Source: Bacilli bacterium (GTDB taxonomy: Bacteria > Bacillota_I > Bacilli_A > RF39 > UBA660). Taken from it: a stretch of 64,000 nucleotides of DNA. The position numbers and the translations under genes are program-made. Below the pieces are notes generated by a model. The model saw only the letters and a program-made list of their open reading frames with translations, ran no database searches and was not told where the DNA came from. Within the stretch, counting starts at the first letter, position 1. Each line of letters begins with the position of its first letter. The stretch lies in NCBI GenBank assembly GCA_900768815.1, contig CAAGEE010000002.1, positions 186,001 to 250,000 of the forward strand, given 5' to 3'. This document shows positions 41,980 through 50,614 of the stretch, one piece after another.

Positions 41980-42165
41980 TTATATTTTTATTTTAACACA
42001 TTTTTTAACTTTACCAAACCTAATACAATATGAGAAAAAGTTTTTATGCTTTTTTCCTAGAATTTTGTCAATTTCATTAGCGACTTTTACATTTTTCTCT
42101 CGATCATCAAAGAAGATAGTCTCTTCTTTTTTACGTAGTAGTAAAATCTTTTCATTTATATTCAT
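41980..42165 (-). pseudogene. Chimeric small ORF: XRE-like start fused to a HAD-hydrolase C-terminal remnant (61 aa)
   Basis: The first 15 residues (MNINEKILLLRKKEE) look like the start of an XRE regulator such as MDLGKKIVNLRKKNN at 46294. Then TIFFDDREKNVKVANEI matches the late HAD-hydrolase motif (FFDD....N...A), where a C-terminal acidic pair binds Mg. The rest is basic and unlike HAD. A ribosome site (GAGGAAAGC) precedes the ATG, and the XRE-type promoter element stands upstream at 42212. I read this as a deletion joining an XRE gene start to a HAD gene end; it could still be translated. Confidence 0.55.
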
Positions 42166-42211
42166 AAGCTTTCCTCATTTTCACTTTTAAGTATATCAAA
42201 ACCAATTTATT

Positions 42212-42242
42212 TGTCTAGCAAATGTCTTTGGAAGTTTGTAAA
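42212..42242 (-). promoter_or_regulatory. XRE-linked promoter element with 19-bp spacer (copy d)
   Basis: On the minus strand TTTACA (42237-42242) and TAGACA (42212-42217) are 19 bp apart. The spacer shares the run AACTTCCAAAGACATTTG with the copy at 52025. Confidence 0.5.
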
Positions 42243-42271
42243 AGTTATTTGGCAGTTAGTAAAGAAATTAT

Positions 42272-44737
42272 TTATTCTACGTTTTTTAAGGAAGAGACCA
42301 TATTGATCTTTTTTAGGTTATAATGAGTTACTATATTTACGATGATTGTAAAAATAATAGTCATTAAAGCTGATAAGATGTAGCTAATTGTGTCAACTCT
42401 CCTATCAAATAATAAATAGTCTGGTTCACAAGTTGAAATAATATAATGACATAAGTATGAACCGGATAGTAGACCTAGTGTAATACCAATAGCAGTTAGA
42501 ATAATAGTTTCTCTAGTTATATATCTATCAACTTCACGAGGATAAAAGCCTAGAACTTTTAGAGTAGCAATTTCCCTTTTTCTTTCACTTATATTAATAT
42601 TAGATAAATTATATAAAACAACAAAAGCTAGTAAGGCTGCTGCAACTATTAAAATGGCAACTATTGAGCCAATTGATCCGATTATATCGTTCATAGTATT
42701 TTTCATATCGATGTTATTTACAATAGAAGTTATTTCACTTTTACTAATGTATCCTTCATCAAAATTATTTTTTTCTTTGGCGCTTACATTATTTAATTTT
42801 ACAAGATAAGAATTTGTTTTATAGTTGCCAAAGATCTTTTCATAAGTTGTTTTTGATAAATATAAATATTGGTTTATGTAGTTCTTGACGATTTTGTCAA
42901 CTTTTACTTGGTGTTTTTTATTGTTATCATCTAAGATTGTTATTTTATCTCCTACTTTGATGTTTAGTAGTCTAGATGTTTTTTCACTGATTATACAAGT
43001 GTTATCTTTAGGAGTAAGATTTTCTTTTTTATTGTCACTTACGTCTATTAGATTGATAACTTTTTTCAATTCTTTGCTTACCTCTGGAACGATTATAGTT
43101 ACTTCTTGTTCTTTTTTATTATAAGAGATAGTAACAGTATTAATATTTGTTTCAACTACTTCTTTAACGATAGGGTTGTTTAGTAGTTCATTTTTTAAAG
43201 TACTTGTATTTGCTGTTTCACTTAGCATTAGCATTTTATCGTATTTAAAAATATTAGTAAATTGAAAATTATTAATACCTTTTATGGAGTCTCTTAGACC
43301 AAACCCAGTTAATATTAGAGCTGTACAACCAGTAATACCAATTATGGTAGTTAGAACTCTACTTTTATATCGAAAGATATTTCTGATGGTTATTTTACTA
43401 GAAAATTTTAATCTTTTCCAAATAAAAGTTATGTGTTCTAGAAGAATCTTTTTACCTGTTTTAGGTGCTTTAGGACGCATTAGATTAGCTGGTACATCTT
43501 TTAAGTTTTTAATACAAACAAAGATTGCCGTACCACAGATACAAATAATACAAATTAATAGTCCAATTATATTAGCTGATGTATCAATATCACAAATAAA
43601 TTTTGGAATGGTAAACATAGTTTTGTAGGCATTCCAAACAACTCTTGGGATAAGTAATGAACCCATAACTATGCCTAAGAAACCTCCTATTACAGTTGCA
43701 AACAAGGAATAAATTATGTATTTTGATGTTATTTGGAAATTGTTAAAACCAAGTGACTTTAGAGTACCATTTTCAGTTCTATCTTCTTCAATCATGCGCA
43801 TCATAGAAATTAGACTTACTAAAATAGCGATACAGAAGAAAATTATAGGGAAAACATTACCTATTTGTTTTAGATTTTCACTACCGTTGATAAGTTCTTT
43901 GTAAGAATTATTGTCTGTTCTATCAAAGATATACCACTTAGGATTTGTAAGAGCTGTTTTGTCTAGAGGTATGTTGTATGTTTCTGCTTGTTTGATAATG
44001 TCACCATATAGTTCATCATACCTAGCAGTTTCTCTATCTTTTTTTATTTTTTCAATATTAGTGGTTGCTTTTTCAATACTCTTTTTATACTCTTTACTGT
44101 TAGTTATTTTGTCTTTAGCGCCTTTTATGGTTAGATAGACATTGGTATAAACATCTTGTTTTATATTATTTTCATTTAAGTATATAAGATAATTTACTTT
44201 ACCATTTCCAAGTGTAGCACTTGGTCTTTCATTACTAAAATATAGTGGACTTATCATAGTACCAACTATTTTATAGTTATTATTCTCGATGTTGATGCTG
44301 TCATTTATCTTTAGTTTATTATCTTCTAGTAAGGCTTTTTCTACTACTATTTCATTATTGTTACTTGGTAGTCTTCCTTCTTCTAGATAGACGTTATTTA
44401 TTTCTTTGTTTAGACCAATTAGTTTTAAAACATACTGTTTATTGTTAAGATTTAAGTAAGCATCTTTAGAGTATGTTCCAACTACTTTTTCAATATTTTT
44501 GACTTTTGATAGTTCTTTGACATCTTCTTTGGTCAAGCCTAAGTTAGAGACAACTTCGATGTCATAAACATTATTTTCATCATAGAAGTTATCAAGTGTT
44601 TTAATCATGTCCGGACTAGCCGCTTGAATTCCAGCATAAAAACCTACTCCGAGTAAAGCCATGCAAAGTAGTGATAAAAATCTTTTATAGTTATCTTTTA
44701 TTTTCATAAAGATGTGTTTTAATAATTTATTTTTCAT
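42272..44737 (-). CDS. FtsX-like ABC permease with two permease units (821 aa)
   Basis: One helix at about 17-38, a large external region, three helices around residues 285-400, then a second set: helix near 445-465, an external region of about 210 residues and three helices at the C-terminus. Each unit contains an FtsX cytoplasmic turn (ENGTLKSLGFNNFQI and KREIATLKVLGFYPREV). This is the long FtsX-type permease that pairs with a separate ATPase, here the gene 1 bp upstream. Likely an exporter of peptides or lipids. Confidence 0.88.
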   Translation of the reverse strand: MKNKLLKHIFMKIKDNYKRFLSLLCMALLGVGFYAGIQAASPDMIKTLDNFYDENNVYDIEVVSNLGLTKEDVKELSKVKNIEKVVGTYSKDAYLNLNNKQYVLKLIGLNKEINNVYLEEGRLPSNNNEIVVEKALLEDNKLKINDSINIENNNYKIVGTMISPLYFSNERPSATLGNGKVNYLIYLNENNIKQDVYTNVYLTIKGAKDKITNSKEYKKSIEKATTNIEKIKKDRETARYDELYGDIIKQAETYNIPLDKTALTNPKWYIFDRTDNNSYKELINGSENLKQIGNVFPIIFFCIAILVSLISMMRMIEEDRTENGTLKSLGFNNFQITSKYIIYSLFATVIGGFLGIVMGSLLIPRVVWNAYKTMFTIPKFICDIDTSANIIGLLICIICICGTAIFVCIKNLKDVPANLMRPKAPKTGKKILLEHITFIWKRLKFSSKITIRNIFRYKSRVLTTIIGITGCTALILTGFGLRDSIKGINNFQFTNIFKYDKMLMLSETANTSTLKNELLNNPIVKEVVETNINTVTISYNKKEQEVTIIVPEVSKELKKVINLIDVSDNKKENLTPKDNTCIISEKTSRLLNIKVGDKITILDDNNKKHQVKVDKIVKNYINQYLYLSKTTYEKIFGNYKTNSYLVKLNNVSAKEKNNFDEGYISKSEITSIVNNIDMKNTMNDIIGSIGSIVAILIVAAALLAFVVLYNLSNINISERKREIATLKVLGFYPREVDRYITRETIILTAIGITLGLLSGSYLCHYIISTCEPDYLLFDRRVDTISYILSALMTIIFTIIVNIVTHYNLKKINMVSSLKNVE

Positions 44738-44738
44738 A

Positions 44739-45440
44739 TTACCACTCGATTTCTTCTATGTCTTTTGGTTTTTTATTGATAATAACATCTGCAGTTGCTC
44801 CATTTTTAAATTTAATAATTTTATCGGCCATAGGACTAATTGCAGAATTATGAGTAATAATAACGACTGTCATATTTTCTTTACGACAAGTGTCTTGTAG
44901 TAGTTTTAGGATTTGTTTACCTGTTTTATAATCTAGTGCTCCAGTTGGCTCATCACAAAGAAGTATTTTAGGATTTTTAGAGATGGCTCTAGCAATCGCT
45001 ACACGTTGTTGTTCACCACCAGATAGTTGAGCAGGAAAGTTACTTTTTCTATTTTCTAGACCAACATTATCTAGAATTTTATTTGGATCTAGATGATCTT
45101 TACATAACTGAACGGCAAGTTCGACATTTTCTAAGACTGTCATATTTTGAATTAGATTATAGAATTGGAAGACAAAACCTATATCATTACGACGATACTT
45201 AGTTAACTCTTTTTCATTTAATTTATTTATAATCTTACCGTCTACAATTACTTCACCGGATGTTAGACGATCCATTCCTCCTAGAATATTTAAACAAGTA
45301 GTTTTACCGGCACCAGAAGGGCCTAAAATGCAGACTAGTTCTCCCTTTTCTATTTCAAACGAAGTATTATTTAAAGCATTTATTTCAACTTCACCCATTT
45401 TATAAATTTTATTAACATTTTTAAACTCAATATATGCCAA
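44739..45440 (-). CDS. ABC transporter ATPase, LolD/MacB type (233 aa)
   Basis: Walker A GPSGAGKTT, Q-loop FVFQFYNLI, signature QLSGGEQQRVAIARAIS, Walker B KILLCDEPTGALD and switch His in IITHNSAI: the MacB/LolD-type ATPase. Start set at the TTG at 45440: GGAG lies 8 nt ahead of it, whereas the ATG at 45449 overlaps this same ribosome site. The protein then begins AYIEFKNVNKIYKMGE. Operon with the FtsX permease; an XRE gene lies upstream on the same strand. Confidence 0.9.
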   Translation of the reverse strand: MAYIEFKNVNKIYKMGEVEINALNNTSFEIEKGELVCILGPSGAGKTTCLNILGGMDRLTSGEVIVDGKIINKLNEKELTKYRRNDIGFVFQFYNLIQNMTVLENVELAVQLCKDHLDPNKILDNVGLENRKSNFPAQLSGGEQQRVAIARAISKNPKILLCDEPTGALDYKTGKQILKLLQDTCRKENMTVVIITHNSAISPMADKIIKFKNGATADVIINKKPKDIEEIEW

Positions 45441-45458
45441 TACTATCATCTCCTTTTT

Positions 45459-45470
45459 TAGAATGTTCTA
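45459..45470 (-). promoter_or_regulatory. Small palindrome ahead of the ATPase/FtsX operon
   Basis: TAGAATGTTCTA has perfect 5-bp arms (TAGAA/TTCTA) directly upstream of the ribosome site, where a repressor could bind. Only weak support. Confidence 0.3.
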
Positions 45471-45671
45471 ATATAAAGTGTTTTTAATAACAAATTATTT
45501 TTATATACTCTTCATCCTTTATATAATCATATTCTCTTTAATATCTGCATTAAATACTATATTCATTTATATTATATAACATTTTCTTTACTTTTAATAG
45601 ATACTTTTTGTTCTAAATGTTTGTACCAATAATACTATTTATCTTATACTTTTGTTAATTCATTTTTACAT

Positions 45672-45716
45672 ATAAAAAACAGACGTAAAAATTTATTTTA
45701 ATAAAACATCTGTTTA
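45672..45716 (-). terminator. Terminator after the 190-residue XRE gene
   Basis: AAACAGACG (45677-45685) pairs with CATCTGTTT (45707-45715) with one mismatch-type G-U, long loop, minus-strand T-run. Confidence 0.65.
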
Positions 45717-45721
45717 TTTTA

Positions 45722-46294
45722 TTACTTTTCTATAAGACAAGAACCGTTGTGTTCTTTAAAATAGTCTTCTACATTAGCAACAGCTTTATTAGCATCATCA
45801 TATGAGTCTACATCTGTATGATTATAAATCCAAGCATCTCCACCAGAATTTATTACTTGATAGTTTTTATTGTATTCTATACTATATGAATATTGTTTCT
45901 TATCTATTTTACATGTAAGAACGTATTTTCCAACTACTTTATTACTCTTAGAATTAGTGTTAATATTAAAGATGATGAAAACCAGTATCTCAATTATAAC
46001 TAAAACTAATAGACCAATTCCTACTACTTTTAAAATTTTAATGATTATGCCTGCAAGTTTTTCAGTATTACTAACCTTCTCCACTAAAATACTGTTTATG
46101 TCGTTATTAGTTAATTCATCCAGACTGACTTTGAATATTTCTGATAAAGCTTTAGCTTGTTTGATATCTGGAGCAGTCTCTTCCAATTCCCATTTTGAAA
46201 TGGTTTGTCTAGTCACGCCTACTTTCTCAGCTAATTCTTCTTGTGAAAGATTATTTTTCTTTCTTAAATTTACTATCTTCTTTCCTAAATCCAT
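45722..46294 (-). CDS. XRE regulator with TM helix and two-Cys external domain (190 aa)
   Basis: Residues 1-62: XRE helix-turn-helix (SQEELAEKVGVTRQTISKWE). About 63-80 link to KLAGIIIKILKVVGIG, then a helix (about 87-108) and an external domain of 75 residues beginning YVLTCKIDKKQYS and ending HNGSCLIEK, with Cys near both ends. It is a paralogue of the protein at 51418 (about half of the residues alike by eye). Start at the second ATG, 46294, since AAGGAG lies 7 nt ahead. It is upstream of the ATPase/FtsX operon, probably its regulator. A one-component membrane sensor is inferred. Confidence 0.85.
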   Translation of the reverse strand: MDLGKKIVNLRKKNNLSQEELAEKVGVTRQTISKWELEETAPDIKQAKALSEIFKVSLDELTNNDINSILVEKVSNTEKLAGIIIKILKVVGIGLLVLVIIEILVFIIFNINTNSKSNKVVGKYVLTCKIDKKQYSYSIEYNKNYQVINSGGDAWIYNHTDVDSYDDANKAVANVEDYFKEHNGSCLIEK

Positions 46295-46338
46295 ATTCAT
46301 TCTCCTTTCACAAATAATATATCAGTTTTTATTTTTTT

Positions 46339-46369
46339 ACTCTACCAATAATCAGTGGAACTTTCGCAA
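46339..46369 (-). promoter_or_regulatory. XRE-linked promoter element with 19-bp spacer (copy b)
   Basis: On the minus strand TTGCGA (46364-46369) and TAGAGT (46339-46344) are 19 bp apart; the spacer contains TTCCA-N8-TTGG. Confidence 0.45.
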
Positions 46370-46393
46370 TTATTCTTAACAAGTTACTTTTTT

Positions 46394-47329
46394 CTATTTA
46401 TATTTATAAAAACCTTCACCAGTTGATTTACCAAGTTTATTGTTATCAATGTATGTTTTTAATAATTTTTCCATACCCTTAAAATTATATGGGGCTAAGA
46501 AACTTGGTACTTTAGCGTATTTCTTTACTATTTCGTAGGCTGTTTTTAGACCAACTACATCTAGTATTTGAAATGGACCTTCTTTAGCTGATGTCCCTAG
46601 TACCCAAGCTTTATCAATTGTTTCTGGATTAGAAATGTTATTTACATATAAGTCTAAAGCAGAAAACAAAAATGGTATTAACATGGAATTTAGTAAGTAG
46701 CCTTCTTTTTCTTTTTGAAGAGGTAGAACAATCATATTTATCTCTTTAGCGAAGGCTATTACTTTATTAAAGCTATCATCGGAGGTTTTACTATGTTTCA
46801 TTACTTCAGCTGTATTATTTTTCCAGATTGAATTTGCAAAATGTAAAGCTAAAAATTTATCTGGTCTTTTCGTGTATTTAGCAAGACTACTTGGTAACAT
46901 AGTAGAAGAATTTGTAACAACAATAGTTTTCTCTTCCAAAATTGGAGCAAGTACTTTATATAAGTCTTTCTTGGCATTAAAGTCTTCGGTCATCGACTCA
47001 ATTACTAAGTCGGCATCTTTTATTGCATCTTCTAAACTTAGCGTGAATTTTATATTTTTTAAAGCTTTTTTTACTTGAGATAGACTTTTTTCTTTATCAA
47101 AGTTATCGTAATCACTTATTCCCATACACCAAGCAGATAGTGTTTTATTTTTAACCATTTTATTAATTTCATTTGTATAAGTTTGTTTTAATGATTCTAT
47201 TTTCTTTTTAGTCCTTTCAATACTTTCTTTACTTCTGGCCCAAATAGTTACGTTAAAGTTTGTATAGGCAACTTGGAAGGCTATTTGGGAACCTAATACT
47301 CCGCCACCTATTATTGTTATGTTTTTCAT
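46394..47329 (-). CDS. 3-hydroxyacyl-CoA dehydrogenase family protein (311 aa)
   Basis: NAD-binding Rossmann domain with GGGVLGSQIAF at residues 8-18, ADLVIESMTEDF, NSSTMLPSSLA and LALHFANSIWKN carrying the catalytic His. The C-terminal helical domain has DVVGLKTAYEIVKKY and GEGFYKY. This matches 3-hydroxybutyryl-CoA dehydrogenase-like enzymes, which interconvert acetoacetyl-CoA-type and hydroxyacyl-CoA compounds. No other beta-oxidation or butyrate gene is adjacent, so the pathway is not shown. Own ribosome site AAGGAG. Confidence 0.9.
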   Translation of the reverse strand: MKNITIIGGGVLGSQIAFQVAYTNFNVTIWARSKESIERTKKKIESLKQTYTNEINKMVKNKTLSAWCMGISDYDNFDKEKSLSQVKKALKNIKFTLSLEDAIKDADLVIESMTEDFNAKKDLYKVLAPILEEKTIVVTNSSTMLPSSLAKYTKRPDKFLALHFANSIWKNNTAEVMKHSKTSDDSFNKVIAFAKEINMIVLPLQKEKEGYLLNSMLIPFLFSALDLYVNNISNPETIDKAWVLGTSAKEGPFQILDVVGLKTAYEIVKKYAKVPSFLAPYNFKGMEKLLKTYIDNNKLGKSTGEGFYKYK

Positions 47330-47350
47330 ATTTACTCCTTTTTCATACTT

Positions 47351-48070
47351 TTATAACTTTATTAGTATTATGGTGATGAAAACAATTAGAATAGTTAAAG
47401 TTATAAAGAGTGTAAGATATTTTGTTTTATTTTTTAATTTAAAATCTTTATAAAATAAAGGCTTTATTTTGTTTATTAATTTTATTTTTTTTAGAAAGAT
47501 GACAAAAATTATAGCACCTAAGTAATTTAAAATTATGTCATCTACATCGAATGTTCCAGTATGAGTGAAAGCCTGCAACAGTTCAATTAGAATAATTGTT
47601 GGTAAAATGATTATGGTCTGTTTTGATATTCTTTTATACTTATCATTTAGTAGCATTAATAATAAGGACAATGGTACTAAGGCAACCATATTACCTATTA
47701 TATTTTTTAAGAAGGTTCTTAGACTAGCTTTTTCTAATTGAGATATTATAGTATGAAACGGTTGCAGCTGACCAGAATACCAGTTTTTATAGAAGTGAAA
47801 AGTTGGTCTTTTTAAAATAAAGACAAAACTTATTAAGAGAATCATAAATAATATGATATAGATGACGATATTTTCTTTGTAAAATTTCTCTTTATTTTCG
47901 ATTAAGCCAAATATGTAGATGGATAATGATACTAGCAACATATACAAAATACATTTCAGATATGACATATTATATAGATATTGATTTCTATTATGAAAGA
48001 CTAAGTAAAAATACATCAGAAGACTTACTACTACAAGGCAAAATTTTAAAAGTTTTATTTTCTTTTTCAT
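47351..48070 (-). CDS. VanZ-like membrane protein (239 aa)
   Basis: Six membrane helices and the VanZ-domain marks: FKNIIGNMVALVPLSLLL in the middle, IIELLQAF preceding a polar THTGTFDVDDIILNYLGAII, where the Asp-rich turn ends the domain. VanZ-like proteins occur in Gram-positive chromosomes with unclear roles; in the plasmid vanA cluster VanZ gives low-level teicoplanin resistance. No van genes are near. The ribosome site AAAAGGAG precedes the ATG. Confidence 0.85.
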   Translation of the reverse strand: MKKKIKLLKFCLVVVSLLMYFYLVFHNRNQYLYNMSYLKCILYMLLVSLSIYIFGLIENKEKFYKENIVIYIILFMILLISFVFILKRPTFHFYKNWYSGQLQPFHTIISQLEKASLRTFLKNIIGNMVALVPLSLLLMLLNDKYKRISKQTIIILPTIILIELLQAFTHTGTFDVDDIILNYLGAIIFVIFLKKIKLINKIKPLFYKDFKLKNKTKYLTLFITLTILIVFITIILIKL

Positions 48071-48123
48071 TTATTATTACTCCTTTTAAAGATATTATTC
48101 TAGTTTTGGTATTCTTTTTATAA

Positions 48124-48411
48124 TGATTATTTTTTAATTATAGATATATAAATCTGGTTTTTTCATATCTATTTTTTATAATTAATGTTTTAGTCTAGTA
48201 GTTTTAGAATGTATTTTATTTCTGTTTCTCTAACCGTTATTTTTATTTGAAATGTTTTTGCCTTATAATATATATTTTATTAGATATGGTACACTTCCAT
48301 TTTTTTATTTTATAGACAACTCTTAATCTATTTTTCTAATTATAGATTAAAAGTTGGACTATTACAAGTCTCATGAAGCTTTTTGGAAATTTTTTTGTTC
48401 TAGTTTTTTTA
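48124..48411. other. Intergenic stretch without a gene
   Basis: AT-rich. The only structure is an imperfect stem between AACTCTTAATCTA (48318-48330) and TAGATTAAAAGTT (48343-48355), one mismatch, whose purpose I cannot tell; no T-run follows. No coding frame of note. Confidence 0.5.
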
Positions 48412-48900
48412 TTATATTTGTACTTGATAAACTTTGACATTATTTTCTTTTAGGATAGTTATTAAATCTCTAGTTTTTAACCAGACTGTTGCGGTGTTCT
48501 CATTTGGATGAACTCCTATTATTCCTGGTTCCTCCAGCAGTTCATTATCAATGAAAAATTCTACTTTATGTTCTTTATCATTTAATAGACCTAAAGGTGT
48601 AACCGATCCTGGTTTTAAATTAAGTAGCTCTAAGAGTTCTTTTTCGTTAACAAAACTTAGTGGTCTAGTATTGTTTTGATGTCTAAATTCTTTTAAATCT
48701 ACTTTTTTTGTGCCTTTTACTGTTATTAAATAATAATTTCTTTTTTTATCATCACGGACAAATAAGTTCTTAGCATCACCTTCTGGATATGGAAGATCTA
48801 CATCCTGTAAATCTTTCATATTATAGACAGCTTTATGTTTGGTTATTTCATACCAAATATTTTTTTGTTTTAGATAGCGATATATTTGTTCTTTGTTCAT
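48412..48900 (-). CDS. ProX/PrdX-type prolyl-tRNA editing protein (162 aa)
   Basis: YbaK/ProRS-associated domain: KHKAVYNMKD near residue 23, DAKNLFVRDDKKRNYYLITV, and the late GIIGVHPNENTATVWLKT block are the marks of the free-standing PrdX (ProX) group. It removes wrongly attached alanine from tRNA-Pro, guarding translation. Cytoplasmic, usual length. Lies alone between VanZ and pentapeptide genes, same strand. Confidence 0.88.
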   Translation of the reverse strand: MNKEQIYRYLKQKNIWYEITKHKAVYNMKDLQDVDLPYPEGDAKNLFVRDDKKRNYYLITVKGTKKVDLKEFRHQNNTRPLSFVNEKELLELLNLKPGSVTPLGLLNDKEHKVEFFIDNELLEEPGIIGVHPNENTATVWLKTRDLITILKENNVKVYQVQI

Positions 48901-48918
48901 AATTGCGTCTCCTCTACT

Positions 48919-49545
48919 TTAATTTTTTATTTTTACACCAAATAAGCTGGCAATATTCATAGCTTGAAAGCCATCTATTACTATGCCTTTTAATGAAGTT
49001 TGATCAAATAAAATATTAGTAATATCGCATGTCGAAAAATCAGTATCTTTTAGGTTTGTTCTTATAAATTCAGTGCTATGTAATTTTACATTGTTTAACT
49101 CTAAATTAGTTAGATCTAGTCTTGAAAAGGTTGATTCACTAAAATCACTTTCTTCTATTTTTAAATTTACTAATTTACCTGATGAAAAATTTATGTATTT
49201 AGCATTACAATTGATAAATTCTATATTCTTTAAAGAGGCATCTATAAAGCTTACACCTATTAACTTACAATTTTCAAATAACACTCGTCTTAAAAATTGT
49301 TTATCAAAGTTTTGATTAGATAAATCACAATTTTTAAAATGGACGTCTATTAAATCAACATTTTCTAGTTTTATCTTGGTAAAGTCAACATTTTCAAAAA
49401 CACAGGTATCAAAAGTTATATCTTTTATTATAATATCATCATCTGTTTTTTCTTTAAATAAGCCATTCGTAAATTTTTTTGTTTCTAAACAATCTAATAT
49501 TTTCTTTTCTTCTAAATTGTGGAGTTTTGGCTTTTCTAATTTCAT
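48919..49545 (-). CDS. Pentapeptide-repeat protein (208 aa)
   Basis: After 30 residues, the sequence consists of five-residue repeats of the A(D/N)LxX type, with F or L at the central position: TFDTCVFENVDFTKIKLENV and DVHFKNCDLSNQNF are examples. About 30 repeats run to the C-terminus and form a right-handed beta-helix. Some such proteins mimic DNA and protect DNA gyrase from quinolones (Qnr), but this is not shown here. Upstream of the ProX gene with 18 bp between. Confidence 0.9.
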   Translation of the reverse strand: MKLEKPKLHNLEEKKILDCLETKKFTNGLFKEKTDDDIIIKDITFDTCVFENVDFTKIKLENVDLIDVHFKNCDLSNQNFDKQFLRRVLFENCKLIGVSFIDASLKNIEFINCNAKYINFSSGKLVNLKIEESDFSESTFSRLDLTNLELNNVKLHSTEFIRTNLKDTDFSTCDITNILFDQTSLKGIVIDGFQAMNIASLFGVKIKN

Positions 49546-49591
49546 TAAATCATTCCTTTGTGATAGGTATTACTTTTTAATTATATCATTT

Positions 49592-49624
49592 ATTAAAAAA
49601 AGAACCAATTTTATTCGATTCTTT
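49592..49624 (-). terminator. Terminator after the small ORF/GNAT unit
   Basis: AAAGAACC (49599-49606) pairs with GATTCTTT (49617-49624) with one mismatch; minus-strand T-run. Confidence 0.6.
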
Positions 49625-49642
49625 AGTATCTAAATTTACAGT

Positions 49643-49813
49643 TTAAAATTCAGATGTAAATTCTTTTATTGTTTCTGGAGAGGTTGTGGATATAATCTCT
49701 TTCATTGTTGAATATTCTTCCATATTGGTTAATTTTTTTGTGATGGCTTGTCGCAATGATTGGTTTTCCATTTCGATTGTTGTTGTGCAGTCTTGATATC
49801 TATTAATGTTCAT
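49643..49813 (-). CDS. Possible small protein downstream of the GNAT gene (56 aa)
   Basis: A frame of 56 codons starts 11 bp after the GNAT stop and ends just before a terminator. The product (MNINRYQDCTTTIEMENQSL...) is polar, helical, with no TM segment. No good ribosome site; translation would depend on coupling to the GNAT gene. The length and codon style look protein-like, but no family is recognised. Could be a chance frame. Confidence 0.4.
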   Translation of the reverse strand: MNINRYQDCTTTIEMENQSLRQAITKKLTNMEEYSTMKEIISTTSPETIKEFTSEF

Positions 49814-49824
49814 TTATAATATAT

Positions 49825-50256
49825 TTAAAGATTCTTTCTCAATTTTACCTCAAGTTCAGTAAAACCTAATTTCTTATAAAGTTCTAGAGCTATTTTGTTT
49901 TCTACCATAACGTTAATATCAATATAGTTTACATTTAACTCCTGGCATTTTTTTAGTGCTTCTATTAACAAGCTTTTGGCAATCTTTTTATTGCGATGTT
50001 TCTCTAATACGTATAGTCCGTCTAATAAGCAGGTATTTTCCTCTATTTTTTTGATTAGTATATAACCAACAATTTCATTATTTAAGTAATATGCCAATAA
50101 TTTGATATTTTTATCATTTAACAGTTTACTAAAATAGTCCTTTATGACAGTATTTTCACTGATTGCCTTATTATATTTTCTTTCATCTAATATTAATTTT
50201 GTTAATAGTTCATCACATACATTTGCATCTTCAATACTAGTTACTTCTTTTATCAT
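49825..50256 (-). CDS. GNAT-family N-acetyltransferase (143 aa)
   Basis: Single GNAT domain: NNEIVGYILIKKIEE as beta strands 2-4, LDGLYVLEKHRNKKIAKSLL containing the acetyl-CoA-binding RxxKIA loop, and NVMVENKIALELYKKLGF at the end with the family ALxLYxKxGF signature. Substrate unknown; typical ones act on amino groups of antibiotics, proteins or polyamines. The ribosome site GAGGGT precedes the ATG. Confidence 0.9.
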   Translation of the reverse strand: MIKEVTSIEDANVCDELLTKLILDERKYNKAISENTVIKDYFSKLLNDKNIKLLAYYLNNEIVGYILIKKIEENTCLLDGLYVLEKHRNKKIAKSLLIEALKKCQELNVNYIDINVMVENKIALELYKKLGFTELEVKLRKNL

Positions 50257-50284
50257 ATAAATACCCTCTTCTTTTTTAGTTATT

Positions 50285-50491
50285 CTATATTTTTAAAATG
50301 TTATGAATTTGATTATAATCATAGCTTTTGATAGCTTGTTTTAGGTTACTTGGGAGGATTTTAACTTTATTAATATTATTTATACTTATCCAATGAAATG
50401 TTTGGTCCTCTCGATCTAGACAATTAAATATTTCTTTTTCTATCGAGCCATAGTAAATGACTTTATATAAAAATTCATATACACTCCACAT
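50285..50491 (-). pseudogene. C-terminal NUDIX hydrolase remnant (68 codons)
   Basis: The frame matches only the last third of a NUDIX hydrolase: YEFLYKVIYYGSIE, then FHWISINNINKVKILPSNLK, the strand-and-helix pattern that ends many such proteins. The NUDIX box itself is missing. The start codon lies inside a GC-rich palindrome (50481-50502), and no ribosome site precedes it. So a decayed gene is the simplest reading. Confidence 0.55.
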
Positions 50492-50502
50492 GTGTGGAGT
50501 GT
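50481..50502. repeat. Near-perfect GC-rich palindrome
   Basis: ACACTCCACA (50481-50490) and TGTGGAGTGT (50493-50502) are perfect 10-bp arms around TG. High GC in very AT-rich surroundings and no T-run. May be an operator or a recombination scar. Confidence 0.6.
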
Positions 50503-50614
50503 GACTAATTACATTTATATATATTTGTTAGTTATTTACATTATATTACTTATAAAACCATAAGGCACTATATATGTAATTGATATGTCCTTTATATATA
50601 TAAATTGTAATTTG

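Noticed and set aside
41963..42190. Plus-strand 75-codon frame over the chimeric small ORF
   Set aside because: Shadow reading; the minus strand has the ribosome site and recognisable motifs.
48318..48355. Imperfect stem as a riboswitch or T-box
   Set aside because: No conserved motif or terminator/antiterminator pair is visible; downstream VanZ gene offers no ligand clue.
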